The notes beneath the pieces were generated by a model. The model did no database searches. It was not told the DNA's origin and saw nothing but the letters and a program-made list of their open reading frames with translations. From Microbispora sp. ZYX-F-249 (GTDB lineage: Bacteria; Actinomycetota; Actinomycetes; Streptosporangiales; Streptosporangiaceae), in contig NZ_JBDJAW010000002.1 of NCBI RefSeq assembly GCF_039649665.1, positions 248,001 through 312,000 of the forward strand: DNA of 64,000 bases. The letters run 5' to 3'. The position numbers were made by a program, and so were the translations under genes. Below, piece by piece: positions 42,820-50,752 of the stretch; the first letter of the stretch is position 1; each line of letters begins with the position of its first letter.

Positions 42820-43608
42820 ATGCCCGCAATCCTCGCCAGGGACGACTTCACGGCTCCCGGTGTCGAGCTGTTCGACTTTCCGCCGCTCTGGCCGGGCGCG
42901 CCGTACTGGCTGACCAAGCCCGTGGTGCTGGCCGCGGTCGGCGTGGTCCTGCTGTGCGCGCTCGCGTGGGGCGCGTTCGCGCGGCCGTCGCTGGTCCCGC
43001 GCGGCCTGCAGCATTTCGGCGAGTACGGCTACCTGTTCGTCCGCGACCAGGTGGCCCGGCCGTTCCTCGGTGCGAACGCCGAGCGCTGGATGCCGTTCCT
43101 GCTCAGCCTCTTCTCGGTGATCCTGCTGTGGAACCTGTTGGGCGTGATCCCGGGAGTGCAGTTCCCGGTTAACTCCCACATCGCCTTCCCGGTGGTGTTC
43201 GCCCTGGTCGTGTACGTGATCAAGCTCTATCTCGGCTTCCGGCACCACGGGGTGGGCGGATATCTCAAGAGCCTGATGTTCCCGCCCGGCCTGCCGAAGC
43301 CGGTCGCACTGGTCCTGTACGCGCCGCTCGAACTGCTCTACACGTTCGTCACCTCGCCGTTCACGCACGCCGTCCGGTTGTTCGCGAACATGTTCGCGGG
43401 TCACCTGCTGCTGGCGTTCTTCAGCGCGGTGGGATTCTGGTTCCTCGTCGAGCAGCCCACGGTGCTCGGAGTCCCGGTGGGTCTGCTCAGCGTGGCCACG
43501 GCCGTCGTGATGACCGCCCTGGAGATATTCATCCAGTTCCTGCAGGCGCTGCTGTTCACCATGCTGGCGGCCATGTACATCGGCGACGCCCTGAACCCGG
43601 ACCACTGA
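42820..43608 (+). CDS. Stand-alone F0F1 ATP synthase a-subunit paralogue
   Basis: 262 aa from ATG 42820 (GAGGGGA site). The sequence is plainly ATP-synthase subunit a: five to six helices, the essential proton-path Arg186 in HAVRLFANMFAGH, Asn190, and Glu235/Gln242 in EIFIQFLQALLF. It also has actinobacterial-type NSHIAFPVVFALVVYVI. All functional residues are intact, so it should be able to form the a/c-ring interface. Yet no other atp gene is nearby; instead it is controlled by its own TetR-type regulator. It could replace the main a-subunit under a particular condition, for example to resist an F0 inhibitor or at unusual pH. That is inference. Confidence 0.92.
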   Translation: MPAILARDDFTAPGVELFDFPPLWPGAPYWLTKPVVLAAVGVVLLCALAWGAFARPSLVPRGLQHFGEYGYLFVRDQVARPFLGANAERWMPFLLSLFSVILLWNLLGVIPGVQFPVNSHIAFPVVFALVVYVIKLYLGFRHHGVGGYLKSLMFPPGLPKPVALVLYAPLELLYTFVTSPFTHAVRLFANMFAGHLLLAFFSAVGFWFLVEQPTVLGVPVGLLSVATAVVMTALEIFIQFLQALLFTMLAAMYIGDALNPDH

Positions 43609-43619
43609 GCGGGCGCTCG

Positions 43620-43639
43620 TACTCACCGGTAACTGAGTA
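43620..43639. promoter_or_regulatory. Everted TACTCA/TGAGTA element upstream of the YiaA/B-like gene
   Basis: TACTCA-CCGGTAAC-TGAGTA lies 45 bp upstream of the 94-aa membrane gene. The half-sites are the same hexamers as in the a-subunit operator (TGAGTA...TACTCA) but in the opposite order. A second binding site for the same TetR protein is the simplest reading. Confidence 0.55.
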
Positions 43640-43683
43640 TCGGCGCTCATGCCCGGCAGGCGTACGCCGCGGACGATGGCATC

Positions 43684-43968
43684 ATGACGCAACCGGTGAA
43701 AACCTCGACGACAACGGCCTTCTACGTCCAGGCCGTGCTCTCGTTCGCGATCTCCCTCGCGGGCCTGGCCGCCGGCATCCTCTACCTTCCGGTCACGACC
43801 TGGGTGCGCTCCTTTCTCGCCCTCGGGCTGATGTACGTGGTGACCTCGACGTTCACGCTGGCCAAATGCGTACGCGACCGGCAGGAGGAGTCGACCGTCG
43901 TCAGCCGGGTGGACCAGGCCCGGCTCGACAAACTCCTCGCCGAGCACGACCCCTTCCGGACCGACTGA
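43684..43968 (+). CDS. YiaA/YiaB-type two-helix membrane protein
   Basis: 94 aa with two hydrophobic helices (FYVQAVLSFAISLAGLAAGI and SFLALGLMYVVTSTFTLAK) and a charged C-terminal tail (RDRQEESTVVSRVDQARLDK). This matches the YiaA/YiaB two-helix domain family of unknown function. It follows the a-subunit paralogue by 75 bp in the same direction and has a TACTCA/TGAGTA element in front, so it probably belongs to the same regulon. No strong ribosome site. Confidence 0.85.
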   Translation: MTQPVKTSTTTAFYVQAVLSFAISLAGLAAGILYLPVTTWVRSFLALGLMYVVTSTFTLAKCVRDRQEESTVVSRVDQARLDKLLAEHDPFRTD

Positions 43969-44006
43969 CAGGACCGACCGGCCGGCGTGGTCAGTAGCCT
44001 GCCGCC

Positions 44007-44726
44007 ATGACCAGCGACATGGACGAGCGCGGGCGACCGGCTCTCGCCGCCGCGCCCGAGGCGGCTCTCGACTACTACCTGCTCGGGTCGGAAACGGGCG
44101 CCGAGGGAGTCGTCGTCGAGGAGTTCGCCCTGGCCGACGACTTCAGGACCGTCGGCCTGAACACCGCCGGGTGGACCGCGGCCGACGGCGTGTGGTGGAG
44201 TTCGGCGGCCTTCGGGCGCGCGATGCGCGAGGATCCCGGCCTGCGCGCCCGCGCCCGGGCGGTGAGCCGCCCCGAGGCCGAGGCGGCGTACCGCGGTCTC
44301 GGCGGGGGCGAGCTGCCCGGCGAGGCGTGGTTGCGGGCGAGGTTCCACGACTACCAGCCTCTGCCGGACGCACCTCCCCTGCGCCTCAATCCGCCGCGGG
44401 CGCCCGAGGGGTTCCACGAGACGCGGGTCTACCGCGTGCTGCTCGCCGGCGAGCCCAGCCTCCCCCGCCTCGCGGAGGTCGTGACGCTCGCGGCGGAGGC
44501 CGGCGATCCGCGCACCCGGGTCGTCGGCACGGGTGCGCTGCGCACGGCCTCGGACGTCTTCACCTGGGACGTACGCCGGATCGGGCCCGGCGCCGCCTGC
44601 TCCGTCGACCTCACCGCCCACTTGGGAACCACGTCCGGCGAGGCCCTCGGGTCGCTGCTGCGGCGGTTGACGACGGCCATGCGCCACGCGGGTGCCGTCC
44701 CCGTGACCGTCGAACGTTTCTCCTGA
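44007..44726 (+). CDS. Hypothetical protein, 239 aa
   Basis: 239 aa, Ala/Arg/Glu-rich with no signal peptide or membrane segment. It contains a central region resembling nothing I recognise (WTAADGVWWSSAAFGRAMRE, YQPLPDAPPLRLNPPRAPEG) and an aromatic-poor C-terminal half (TRVVGTGALRTASDVFTWDV). Codon usage is typical of the chromosome, so it looks like a real cytosolic protein. It starts 38 bp after the YiaA/B-like gene and could be the last gene of that unit. Confidence 0.7.
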   Translation: MTSDMDERGRPALAAAPEAALDYYLLGSETGAEGVVVEEFALADDFRTVGLNTAGWTAADGVWWSSAAFGRAMREDPGLRARARAVSRPEAEAAYRGLGGGELPGEAWLRARFHDYQPLPDAPPLRLNPPRAPEGFHETRVYRVLLAGEPSLPRLAEVVTLAAEAGDPRTRVVGTGALRTASDVFTWDVRRIGPGAACSVDLTAHLGTTSGEALGSLLRRLTTAMRHAGAVPVTVERFS

Positions 44727-44803
44727 CCGCGCCGTACGGCCCCGAGGCCGGCGCCCCGGCGTTCCCCGCTTGTCCGGTCCCCGGTCGTGGCGCGGGGAGC
44801 CGG

Positions 44804-45562
44804 TCAGGCCAGGGGCAGCCGGACGACGAAGGCCGCGCCGCCGGCCGGCGACCGCTCGACGTGCACCTGACCCTCGTGGCCGTAGGCGATGTTCCGCACG
44901 ATGGCCAGGCCGAGGCCGGTTCCGCCGCGGTCGCGGGAGCGGGCGGCGTCGAGACGGGTGAAGCGGTCGAAAACCCGCTCGCGGTCCTCCTCCCGGATCC
45001 CGTCGCCGTCGTCGGCGACGACGAGCTCCGCGGTGTCGGTCGTACGCTGGACCTGGACGATCACGCGGGTTTTGGCGTGTCTCTGCGCGTTGTCGAGCAG
45101 CTCGGAGAGCATCCGCCGGAGCCGGGCGTCCAGGCCGCGGACCACGACCCCGGGGTCGGCCCGCACCTTGACGTCGAGCCTGTCGGTACGCTGAGCCAGC
45201 TCGCTCTGCACGAGCTGCCCGAGGTCCACCAGGGCCGGCTCCGTCGGCTGCGCGGCCGCCTGGAGCCGGGCCAGCAGGTAGAGATCGTCGACCAGCGCCT
45301 GCAGCCGCTCCACGTCGTTGAGCGCCCGTTCGAGCAGGTCGTCCACATCGATGTCGCCGGGATGCAGCCGGGCCTCCTCCAGCTGTGCCCGCAGCCCCGC
45401 GATCGGAGTGCGCAGCTCGTGGGACACGTCGGCCTCGAACCGTCGCTGCCAGTCGATGGCCCGATACAGCTTGCCGCACATGCTGTCGAGGCCGTGCTTC
45501 ACGCTGCGCTCCAGCTCATCGAGGTCGCTGAGGCAGTCACGGAGGTGGCGGAGCGATGTCAC
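44804..45562 (-). CDS. Orphan histidine kinase lacking sensor and membrane segments
   Basis: 252 aa from a GTG. Only the catalytic core is present: HisKA with FEADVSHELRTPIAG, and HATPase with LLDNAQRH, DDGDGIREEDRERVFDRF and GGTGLGLAIV. The N-terminal 40 residues are a short helical stretch (LSDLDELERSVKHGLDSMCG) that resembles the end of a HAMP/S-helix, with no membrane helix. No response regulator gene adjoins. It may be a soluble kinase or a gene that has lost its 5' sensor region; no upstream remnant was found in the next 160 bp. Confidence 0.85.
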   Translation of the reverse strand: MTSLRHLRDCLSDLDELERSVKHGLDSMCGKLYRAIDWQRRFEADVSHELRTPIAGLRAQLEEARLHPGDIDVDDLLERALNDVERLQALVDDLYLLARLQAAAQPTEPALVDLGQLVQSELAQRTDRLDVKVRADPGVVVRGLDARLRRMLSELLDNAQRHAKTRVIVQVQRTTDTAELVVADDGDGIREEDRERVFDRFTRLDAARSRDRGGTGLGLAIVRNIAYGHEGQVHVERSPAGGAAFVVRLPLA

Positions 45563-45725
45563 GTCTGGGAGGTTCCCTGACCCGCCCGCGACGATTCCCA
45601 GCAGACCTCAAAATCGCACACTCGATGCTCGTCGTACGACGGGCTCCGGGGGCCGGGGGCTCACCGGCGGGGTGAAGCCGGTGGACGGGCCGACCCGTCA
45701 CGGCGGCCCCTCGCTGCCCGCGCGG

Positions 45726-46949
45726 TCACTGCTCGCGCATGCCCCAGGGAGAGCCGTACTCCGTGAGCAGGTCGAGGAAGGGCCGGGGCGGCAGGGCCTC
45801 CGGGCCGAGGACGCCGGCCCCGGACCAGACGCCGGTGGCCATCAGTTCGAGGGCAACGACCGGGTTGACGGCGGTCTGCCATACCACCGCCTGCGAGCCG
45901 TACTCGCGCATGGACCACTCGTTGTCGACCACGTGATACAGGTAGACCTCGCGCGGGCCGCCGTCCTTGGTGCCCTTGACCCAGGTGCCCGCACACGTCT
46001 TGCCGCGCATGCGATCCCCGAGGGTCGCCGGGTCGGGCAGGCACGCCGCGACCACGTCACGCGGGGAGACCTTGACGGTGGCGCCGCCCTCGGCGACGAC
46101 CTCGACCGGTTCGGTCCGGTCCAGGCCCAGCAGGTGCAGGGTCCGCAGCGTGTCGATGAACTCCGTGCCCAGCCCGTACTTGAAGGTCACCCGCCCGGCG
46201 TCGACCCAGCGCGGCACGAGCAGGACCTCCTCGTGCTCCACGTTGACGCACTCGACCGGGCCGATGCCCTCGGGGAAGTCGAACACCTCCGGCTCGCTGA
46301 AGGGCGGGGTGGTGAACCAGCCCCGGCCGGCCTCGTACACGACCGGGGGGTTGAGACACTCCTCGATCGTGGTCCAGATGCTGAAGGACGGCGCGAAGTC
46401 GTACCCGTCGACGGTGAGGTCGGCGCCGTCGCGGATGCCGATCTCCTCGATGTGGTCGAAGAGCTCGTCGGCGGCGTAGCGGGCGAAGACGTCCGACAGC
46501 CCCGGCTCCACCCCCATGCCGGCCAGCGCGAGCCTGCCCGCCTTCTCCCATTCGGCGGCCATCTCGAACTGGGCGTCCCCCAGCTTGACCCCGCACACCT
46601 CGTGCGGGCGCTCCGGGTCGGGCCGCGACAGCGACATCGCCATGTCCAGGTAGTGCGCTCCGGCCGACAGCGCCGCCCGGAACAGCGGCATCACGAACCG
46701 CGGGTCGGTGGCGTTGAGCAGGACGTCGCAGCGGTGCTCGGCCAGCAGCGCCGCCACCGCGGCCTCGTCGCTCGCGTCCACCCGCCGGGCGCTGAAGCGC
46801 GCGCCCGCCTCCCCCAGCGCGGCGACCGCCGCCTCCGCGCGGGACAGGTCGTAGTCGGTCACGACCATGTGGTCGAAGAAGGACCGGCGGGCCGCGATCC
46901 GGGTGATCGCCGTACCCACCCCACCGGCGCCGACGAGCAGAACACGCAT
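45726..46949 (-). CDS. Saccharopine dehydrogenase family oxidoreductase
   Basis: 407 aa. N-terminal Rossmann motif MRVLLVGAGGVGTAITRIAA, NAD(P)-binding core with DVLLNATDPRFVMPLFRAAL and HYLDMAM. A C-terminal domain contains GMGVEPGLSDVFARYAADEL and VVDNEWSMREYGSQAVVWQT. The family includes lysine-pathway saccharopine reductases and carboxy(nor)spermidine dehydrogenases; the substrate is not decided here. GGGAGAG lies 7 nt before the ATG. Divergent from a TetR gene over 114 bp, which suggests local control. Confidence 0.92.
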   Translation of the reverse strand: MRVLLVGAGGVGTAITRIAARRSFFDHMVVTDYDLSRAEAAVAALGEAGARFSARRVDASDEAAVAALLAEHRCDVLLNATDPRFVMPLFRAALSAGAHYLDMAMSLSRPDPERPHEVCGVKLGDAQFEMAAEWEKAGRLALAGMGVEPGLSDVFARYAADELFDHIEEIGIRDGADLTVDGYDFAPSFSIWTTIEECLNPPVVYEAGRGWFTTPPFSEPEVFDFPEGIGPVECVNVEHEEVLLVPRWVDAGRVTFKYGLGTEFIDTLRTLHLLGLDRTEPVEVVAEGGATVKVSPRDVVAACLPDPATLGDRMRGKTCAGTWVKGTKDGGPREVYLYHVVDNEWSMREYGSQAVVWQTAVNPVVALELMATGVWSGAGVLGPEALPPRPFLDLLTEYGSPWGMREQ

Positions 46950-46996
46950 GACAGAACTCTCCCTTTCCAGGACAAAACGCCTTGGGTACGCCCGAT

Positions 46997-47033
46997 CCAA
47001 CGGCACCGTCACTGGTAACGTCAATGGTGTTGG
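46997..47033. promoter_or_regulatory. Imperfect inverted repeat in saccharopine dehydrogenase/TetR gap
   Basis: CCAACGGCACC at the left and GGTGTTGG at the right form an imperfect palindrome centred in the divergent gap. It is a weak operator candidate for the adjacent TetR regulator. Confidence 0.3.
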
Positions 47034-47063
47034 CATAAGGCGCCGGGCAGAGAGGAGAGCGGC

Positions 47064-47777
47064 GTGCCCAAGCCCGTGGTTCCGGAGCCGGCCCGCAGGC
47101 GGCGTCGCCCCACGAAGAACGGGGTGGTCCTCTCGGAGGACCTGATCGTGCGGACCGCGCTGCGCATGCTGCGCGAGCACGGCTCCGCCGGATTGACCGT
47201 ACGGCGGCTCGGCATCGCCCTGGGCGCCGATCCCAGCACGCTCTACCGCTACTTCGCCGGAATCGACGACCTGACTCTGGCCATCGGCGACATGCTCATC
47301 GGGCGTGCCATGGCCGGCTGGCGCCGCACCGGCGACTGGCGCGCCGACCTACGCGAACTGGGCCTGCTCATCCACGCCGCCTACCTCGAACACCCCCAGG
47401 CCGCGGTGCTGACCGCCAGCCGCATCAGCGGCAAGTCCCACGAGATCGCGGCCGACGAGGCGATCCTCGGACTACTGCGGGACGCCGGGTTCCCCGACCG
47501 TGAGGCGGTCCGCGTCTACCACACCTTCATCGACATGACGCTGGCCTTCGCCGCGCTGGACGCGGCCGCCCTCGCGCTGCCGGAACAGGCGCGCAGGGCG
47601 GACGAGGAGATCTGGCAGGCGACCTACGCCCGCCTGCCCGCGGCCACTCACCCCAACATCGCGGCGGTGGCGCCTCTGCTGATCGCCGATATGAACGACA
47701 GCGCCTACCCCGCCGCGCTCGACATGCTGCTCGACAGCGCCGTGTCCCGCCTCGGCGCCGCCTCCGGACACTCCTGA
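47064..47777 (+). CDS. TetR family transcriptional regulator
   Basis: 237 aa. The N-terminal HTH (residues about 24-72) has SEDLIVRTALRMLREHGSAG and RRLGIALGADPSTLYRYFAG. The helical ligand domain includes LRELGLLIHAAYLEHPQAAV and VRVYHTFIDMTLAFAALDAA. Divergent from the saccharopine-dehydrogenase family gene, which it probably represses. The ligand is unknown. Confidence 0.92.
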   Translation: MPKPVVPEPARRRRRPTKNGVVLSEDLIVRTALRMLREHGSAGLTVRRLGIALGADPSTLYRYFAGIDDLTLAIGDMLIGRAMAGWRRTGDWRADLRELGLLIHAAYLEHPQAAVLTASRISGKSHEIAADEAILGLLRDAGFPDREAVRVYHTFIDMTLAFAALDAAALALPEQARRADEEIWQATYARLPAATHPNIAAVAPLLIADMNDSAYPAALDMLLDSAVSRLGAASGHS

Positions 47778-47879
47778 CCGCCGAGCCGGGCGCGTCGACG
47801 CCGCAGGCGTCCGGGCGACCGTACGAGGGAGTGAGTGGACTTTCCTCTGCCGGCGGCGGACAGCCCGGGGCCGTTCGCG

Positions 47880-48593
47880 CTACCGCGGGGGCAGCACGCA
47901 GAACTCGTTGCCGTCGGGGTCGGCCATGACCACCCAGGCGACCTCGCCCTGACCGATGTCGATGCGCTTCGCCCCCAGGGAGACGAGGCGGTCGACCTCC
48001 GCTTGCTGGTCACCGTCGGAGGGTGGGGCGATGTCGAAATGCAGCCGGTTCTTCCCGGGCTTCGGCATCAGCGGCGGACCACCCCAGGTGATCTTCGGGC
48101 CGCCGTGCGGCGAGCGGATCGCGGTCTCCTGGTCCTGGTCCCAGACCAGCGGCCAGCCCAGCGCCTCGCTCCAGAAATACCCGGCCTCCTGCGTACCGTC
48201 GCAGGAGACCGCACCGATGAATCCGCAGTCGGCGAGGAACTTGTTGTCCGGCCCGATGACGCAGAACTCGTTGCCTTCGGGGTCCGCGAGCACGACGTGA
48301 TCGTCCTCCGGGCTCTGCCCGACGTCGATGTGCCGGCCACCGAGTTCGAGCGCCCTCGCCACCGTCCGCTGCTGGTCTTCGAGGGACGTGCTCGTCAGAT
48401 CGAAGTGCGCGCGGTTCTGGACGGTCTTCGGCTCCTCGGTCGGCAGGAATCGAATCCGGAACCCGGTGTCGTCGTTCGGCAGGAGCGCGATGTCGTCCTC
48501 GGCCCTCTCCCAGCCCAGGACACCGGCCCAGAAGCGCGCGAGACGGAGCGGGTCATGCGCGTCGAAGCAGAGCGCGACGGGATGACAGGTCAT
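47880..48593 (-). CDS. VOC (glyoxalase-like) family protein, two-module
   Basis: 237 aa made of two similar glyoxalase-like modules. The first ends HVVLADPEGNEFCVIGPD (about residue 115) and the second ends WVVMADPDGNEFCVLPPR at the C-terminus. Each has a HFDL/HFDI strand supplying a possible metal His. Start at ATG 48593 with GGAGGTG; the much longer frame upstream is not supported. Fold known for isomerases, dioxygenases and antibiotic-binding proteins; function here unassigned. Confidence 0.9.
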   Translation of the reverse strand: MTCHPVALCFDAHDPLRLARFWAGVLGWERAEDDIALLPNDDTGFRIRFLPTEEPKTVQNRAHFDLTSTSLEDQQRTVARALELGGRHIDVGQSPEDDHVVLADPEGNEFCVIGPDNKFLADCGFIGAVSCDGTQEAGYFWSEALGWPLVWDQDQETAIRSPHGGPKITWGGPPLMPKPGKNRLHFDIAPPSDGDQQAEVDRLVSLGAKRIDIGQGEVAWVVMADPDGNEFCVLPPR

Positions 48594-48778
48594 GCCGCTT
48601 CGCACCTCCGATCTGAATGCAAGCCGTCGGCAGGGCACGCCCTGCGCGCCCACAGAGAGGATCAACGCTAGGCGCTCCGGCGTCGGCCACGCGAGGCATT
48701 TTTCGGCAGGGCGTTTCTCGCGGCGTACGCGTTTCCGATCGACGCTCCTCCCGCGCCGGTCTCCCTCAGCCTTGTGGT

Positions 48779-49135
48779 TCAGCGCGGGTAGGCCGGTCGC
48801 TGCTCCGGATGCCGGGGCCGCCACCGGTCCGGCTGCCAGCCGGGGTGGGGAGGCCGGCGATTCGAGCGGGGCACCGAGGACGCGGGCACGCAGTCGTACT
48901 GCGGGCACGGTGTGGTGAAGCACTGCTTGGGCGAGGGCACGCAGACGCGCCCCGGCCCGCAGTCGACCGCCGCACACGGCGATCCGGGACTACACGCACC
49001 GGACTCCTGTCCGGCCGGCGTCGCGGCGACGACCGCCCGTGCCGACAGAGCTCCCGGCGACTCGTCCGCCCAGGCCATGGCGGCCGGCGACGCGGCTACG
49101 GCCACGCCCACTGTCAGGATCAGTTCACGGAGCAT
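48779..49135 (-). CDS. Small secreted Cys-rich protein
   Basis: 118 aa. Signal peptide MLRELILTVGVAVAASPAAM with AWA-type cleavage. The mature region has seven cysteines within about 37 residues (ACSPGSPC, VDCGPGRVC, KQCFTTPCPQYDC) and a basic Pro/Arg/His-rich tail. The CxxxPCPQYxC pattern recurs in secreted proteins of diverse bacteria, from memory, with unknown function. Disulfide-stabilised, extracellular. A GGGGGAG site supports ATG 49135 over the longer frame. Confidence 0.72.
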   Translation of the reverse strand: MLRELILTVGVAVAASPAAMAWADESPGALSARAVVAATPAGQESGACSPGSPCAAVDCGPGRVCVPSPKQCFTTPCPQYDCVPASSVPRSNRRPPHPGWQPDRWRPRHPEQRPAYPR

Positions 49136-49453
49136 GTCTCCCCCGGCTGTGGTGATCGCTTCTCCCCCTCGCGATGCTCGCACCGGCCGTGCCCGCTGAC
49201 GGCAAAACGGCTCTCAGCAAGTCGCATGGCTTGCCGAGCCGGATAGCCGGCGCTTCCACGACGCCGGTCGACGCGTCAGCCCGGGAGCGGTTCTTCCGCG
49301 CCACATGAATAACGCGAGAGCGGGCCGGGCATGCACACGTGCACGGGGGACAGCGCCAAGACGCACCCACGATGAAAGCCCAGGCGGGGAGAAGTACCCC
49401 TGGCCTGGGCCTTTAAGTGGATGGAGCTGAGGGATCTGTTCGACGCATGGGTC
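49136..49453. other. 318-bp gap without a gene
   Basis: Apart from the hairpin at 49375-49414 nothing recognisable is seen. Part of it must contain the promoter of the Cys-rich secreted protein (minus strand, start 49135). Confidence 0.6.
49375..49414 (-). terminator. Terminator of the CynX-like MFS gene
   Basis: An extended hairpin: AAAGCCCAGGC pairs with GCCTGGGCCTTT (one bulge) around an inner GGGG/CCCC stem, 40 bp past the minus-strand MFS stop codon. Confidence 0.7.
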
Positions 49454-50710
49454 TTATCGTCGCGGCTGCTGGTCGGCGTCGCGCGTCATCGGCTGTGGCG
49501 CGGAGTCCTCCACGTAGCGAGGACGGCAGGCGAACCAGCCGGCGATCACCCCGGGGACGGCGCTGGCAGCGAGCACCAGGAGCGGGATCGACCATGAACC
49601 GGTCGCCTCGCGCAGCAGGCCCAGACCGATCGGGCCAAGGCACGCCAGCCCATAGCCGATGCCCTGAACGAAGCCCGACACGGCGGAGGCTGTCTGCGGG
49701 CTCTTGGTTCGACGGTTGATGAGGGTCATGCAGAGCGGGAAGGTGCTCACCCCGATTCCCAGCGCGCACACCCACACCAGCGTGCCGTCGAGCGGGGACA
49801 GGAGCAGGCCCAGGTATCCCGCAGTCAGGAAGACCGCGCACCCGACGACCACGATGAACGGGTTCGTCATGCGCGTGGCCAGGTGGGGAACCACCAAGGC
49901 CGCGAGCATGCCCCAGGCCGAGTAGAGCGCGACCATGGAGCCGCCCAGGGCCGCGCTGCCTCCTGCGTCGGTGAGCACTGCCGGGACCCAGGTGATGATC
50001 CCGTAGTTGGACAGCGACATCATCGCGAAGAGGATCAGCAGGCCCCAGACGGTCGACGACCGGCTGATCCTCGGTCCCGCACCGGTCGCCGTCGCGGTCG
50101 CGGGCGCGTGGTGATCGGCGGGCAGCCTGAGTGCCAGGACGAGCCAGACCACACCAGCCACGGCAGCCGGTCCCGCCCAGATGCCTACCGAGAGCCGCCA
50201 CGACGTCGCTTCTGTGAGCGGGACCGCGAGAAGCGGGGCGATGAACTGGCCCGCCTGCAGGAGGATCAGGTAAAGCGAGGTCGCCAGGGCCAGCCGATCG
50301 GCGAACCAGGCCTTCACCAACGGAACGATCACGACATTCGCGGCTCCGATTCCGGCCAGTGCCAGCACGGTCGCAAGCACCAGCAACGAGGGCGTTGGCG
50401 AGAAGGCGCGCATCAGGAGCGACAGAGTCGTCAGGCCCAGCGCCACAGTGGCCGTGCGCTCGAGTCCGAACTTCCTCGTCACCGCCGGGGCGAGAAACCC
50501 GAAGACGGCGAAGGACGCCGCCGGCACGGTGCCGAGCAGGCCGGCCAGTGCCACCCCGAAGCCGAGATCGGATCCGATGATCTCCAGGAGCGGAGTGAAC
50601 CCGGTCACGGCCGTTCGCAGGTTGACCGCTGTCAGGGCGATGGCGAGCCCCGCCCACAAGGTCAGGCGCCCACGGTTCGACGAAACGAGCGGTAAGGAGA
50701 GCGATGTCAC
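49454..50710 (-). CDS. MFS transporter, CynX/NimT-like
   Basis: 418 aa with 12 hydrophobic segments. Features of the CynX/NimT subgroup: LAIALTAVNLRTAVTGFTPL in the first helix, NVVIVPLVKAWFADRLALAT, and TSLYLILLQAGQFIAPLLAV. Substrates of relatives include cyanate, nitroimidazoles and other small anions; unknown here. GTG 50710 chosen because GGAG lies 7 nt upstream; longer frames overlap the divergent GntR gene. The gap to that regulator is 42 bp. Confidence 0.9.
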   Translation of the reverse strand: MTSLSLPLVSSNRGRLTLWAGLAIALTAVNLRTAVTGFTPLLEIIGSDLGFGVALAGLLGTVPAASFAVFGFLAPAVTRKFGLERTATVALGLTTLSLLMRAFSPTPSLLVLATVLALAGIGAANVVIVPLVKAWFADRLALATSLYLILLQAGQFIAPLLAVPLTEATSWRLSVGIWAGPAAVAGVVWLVLALRLPADHHAPATATATGAGPRISRSSTVWGLLILFAMMSLSNYGIITWVPAVLTDAGGSAALGGSMVALYSAWGMLAALVVPHLATRMTNPFIVVVGCAVFLTAGYLGLLLSPLDGTLVWVCALGIGVSTFPLCMTLINRRTKSPQTASAVSGFVQGIGYGLACLGPIGLGLLREATGSWSIPLLVLAASAVPGVIAGWFACRPRYVEDSAPQPMTRDADQQPRR

Positions 50711-50752
50711 GTTATACTCCACTGTAAGGTCAGCAGATGATGGGATTATGGG

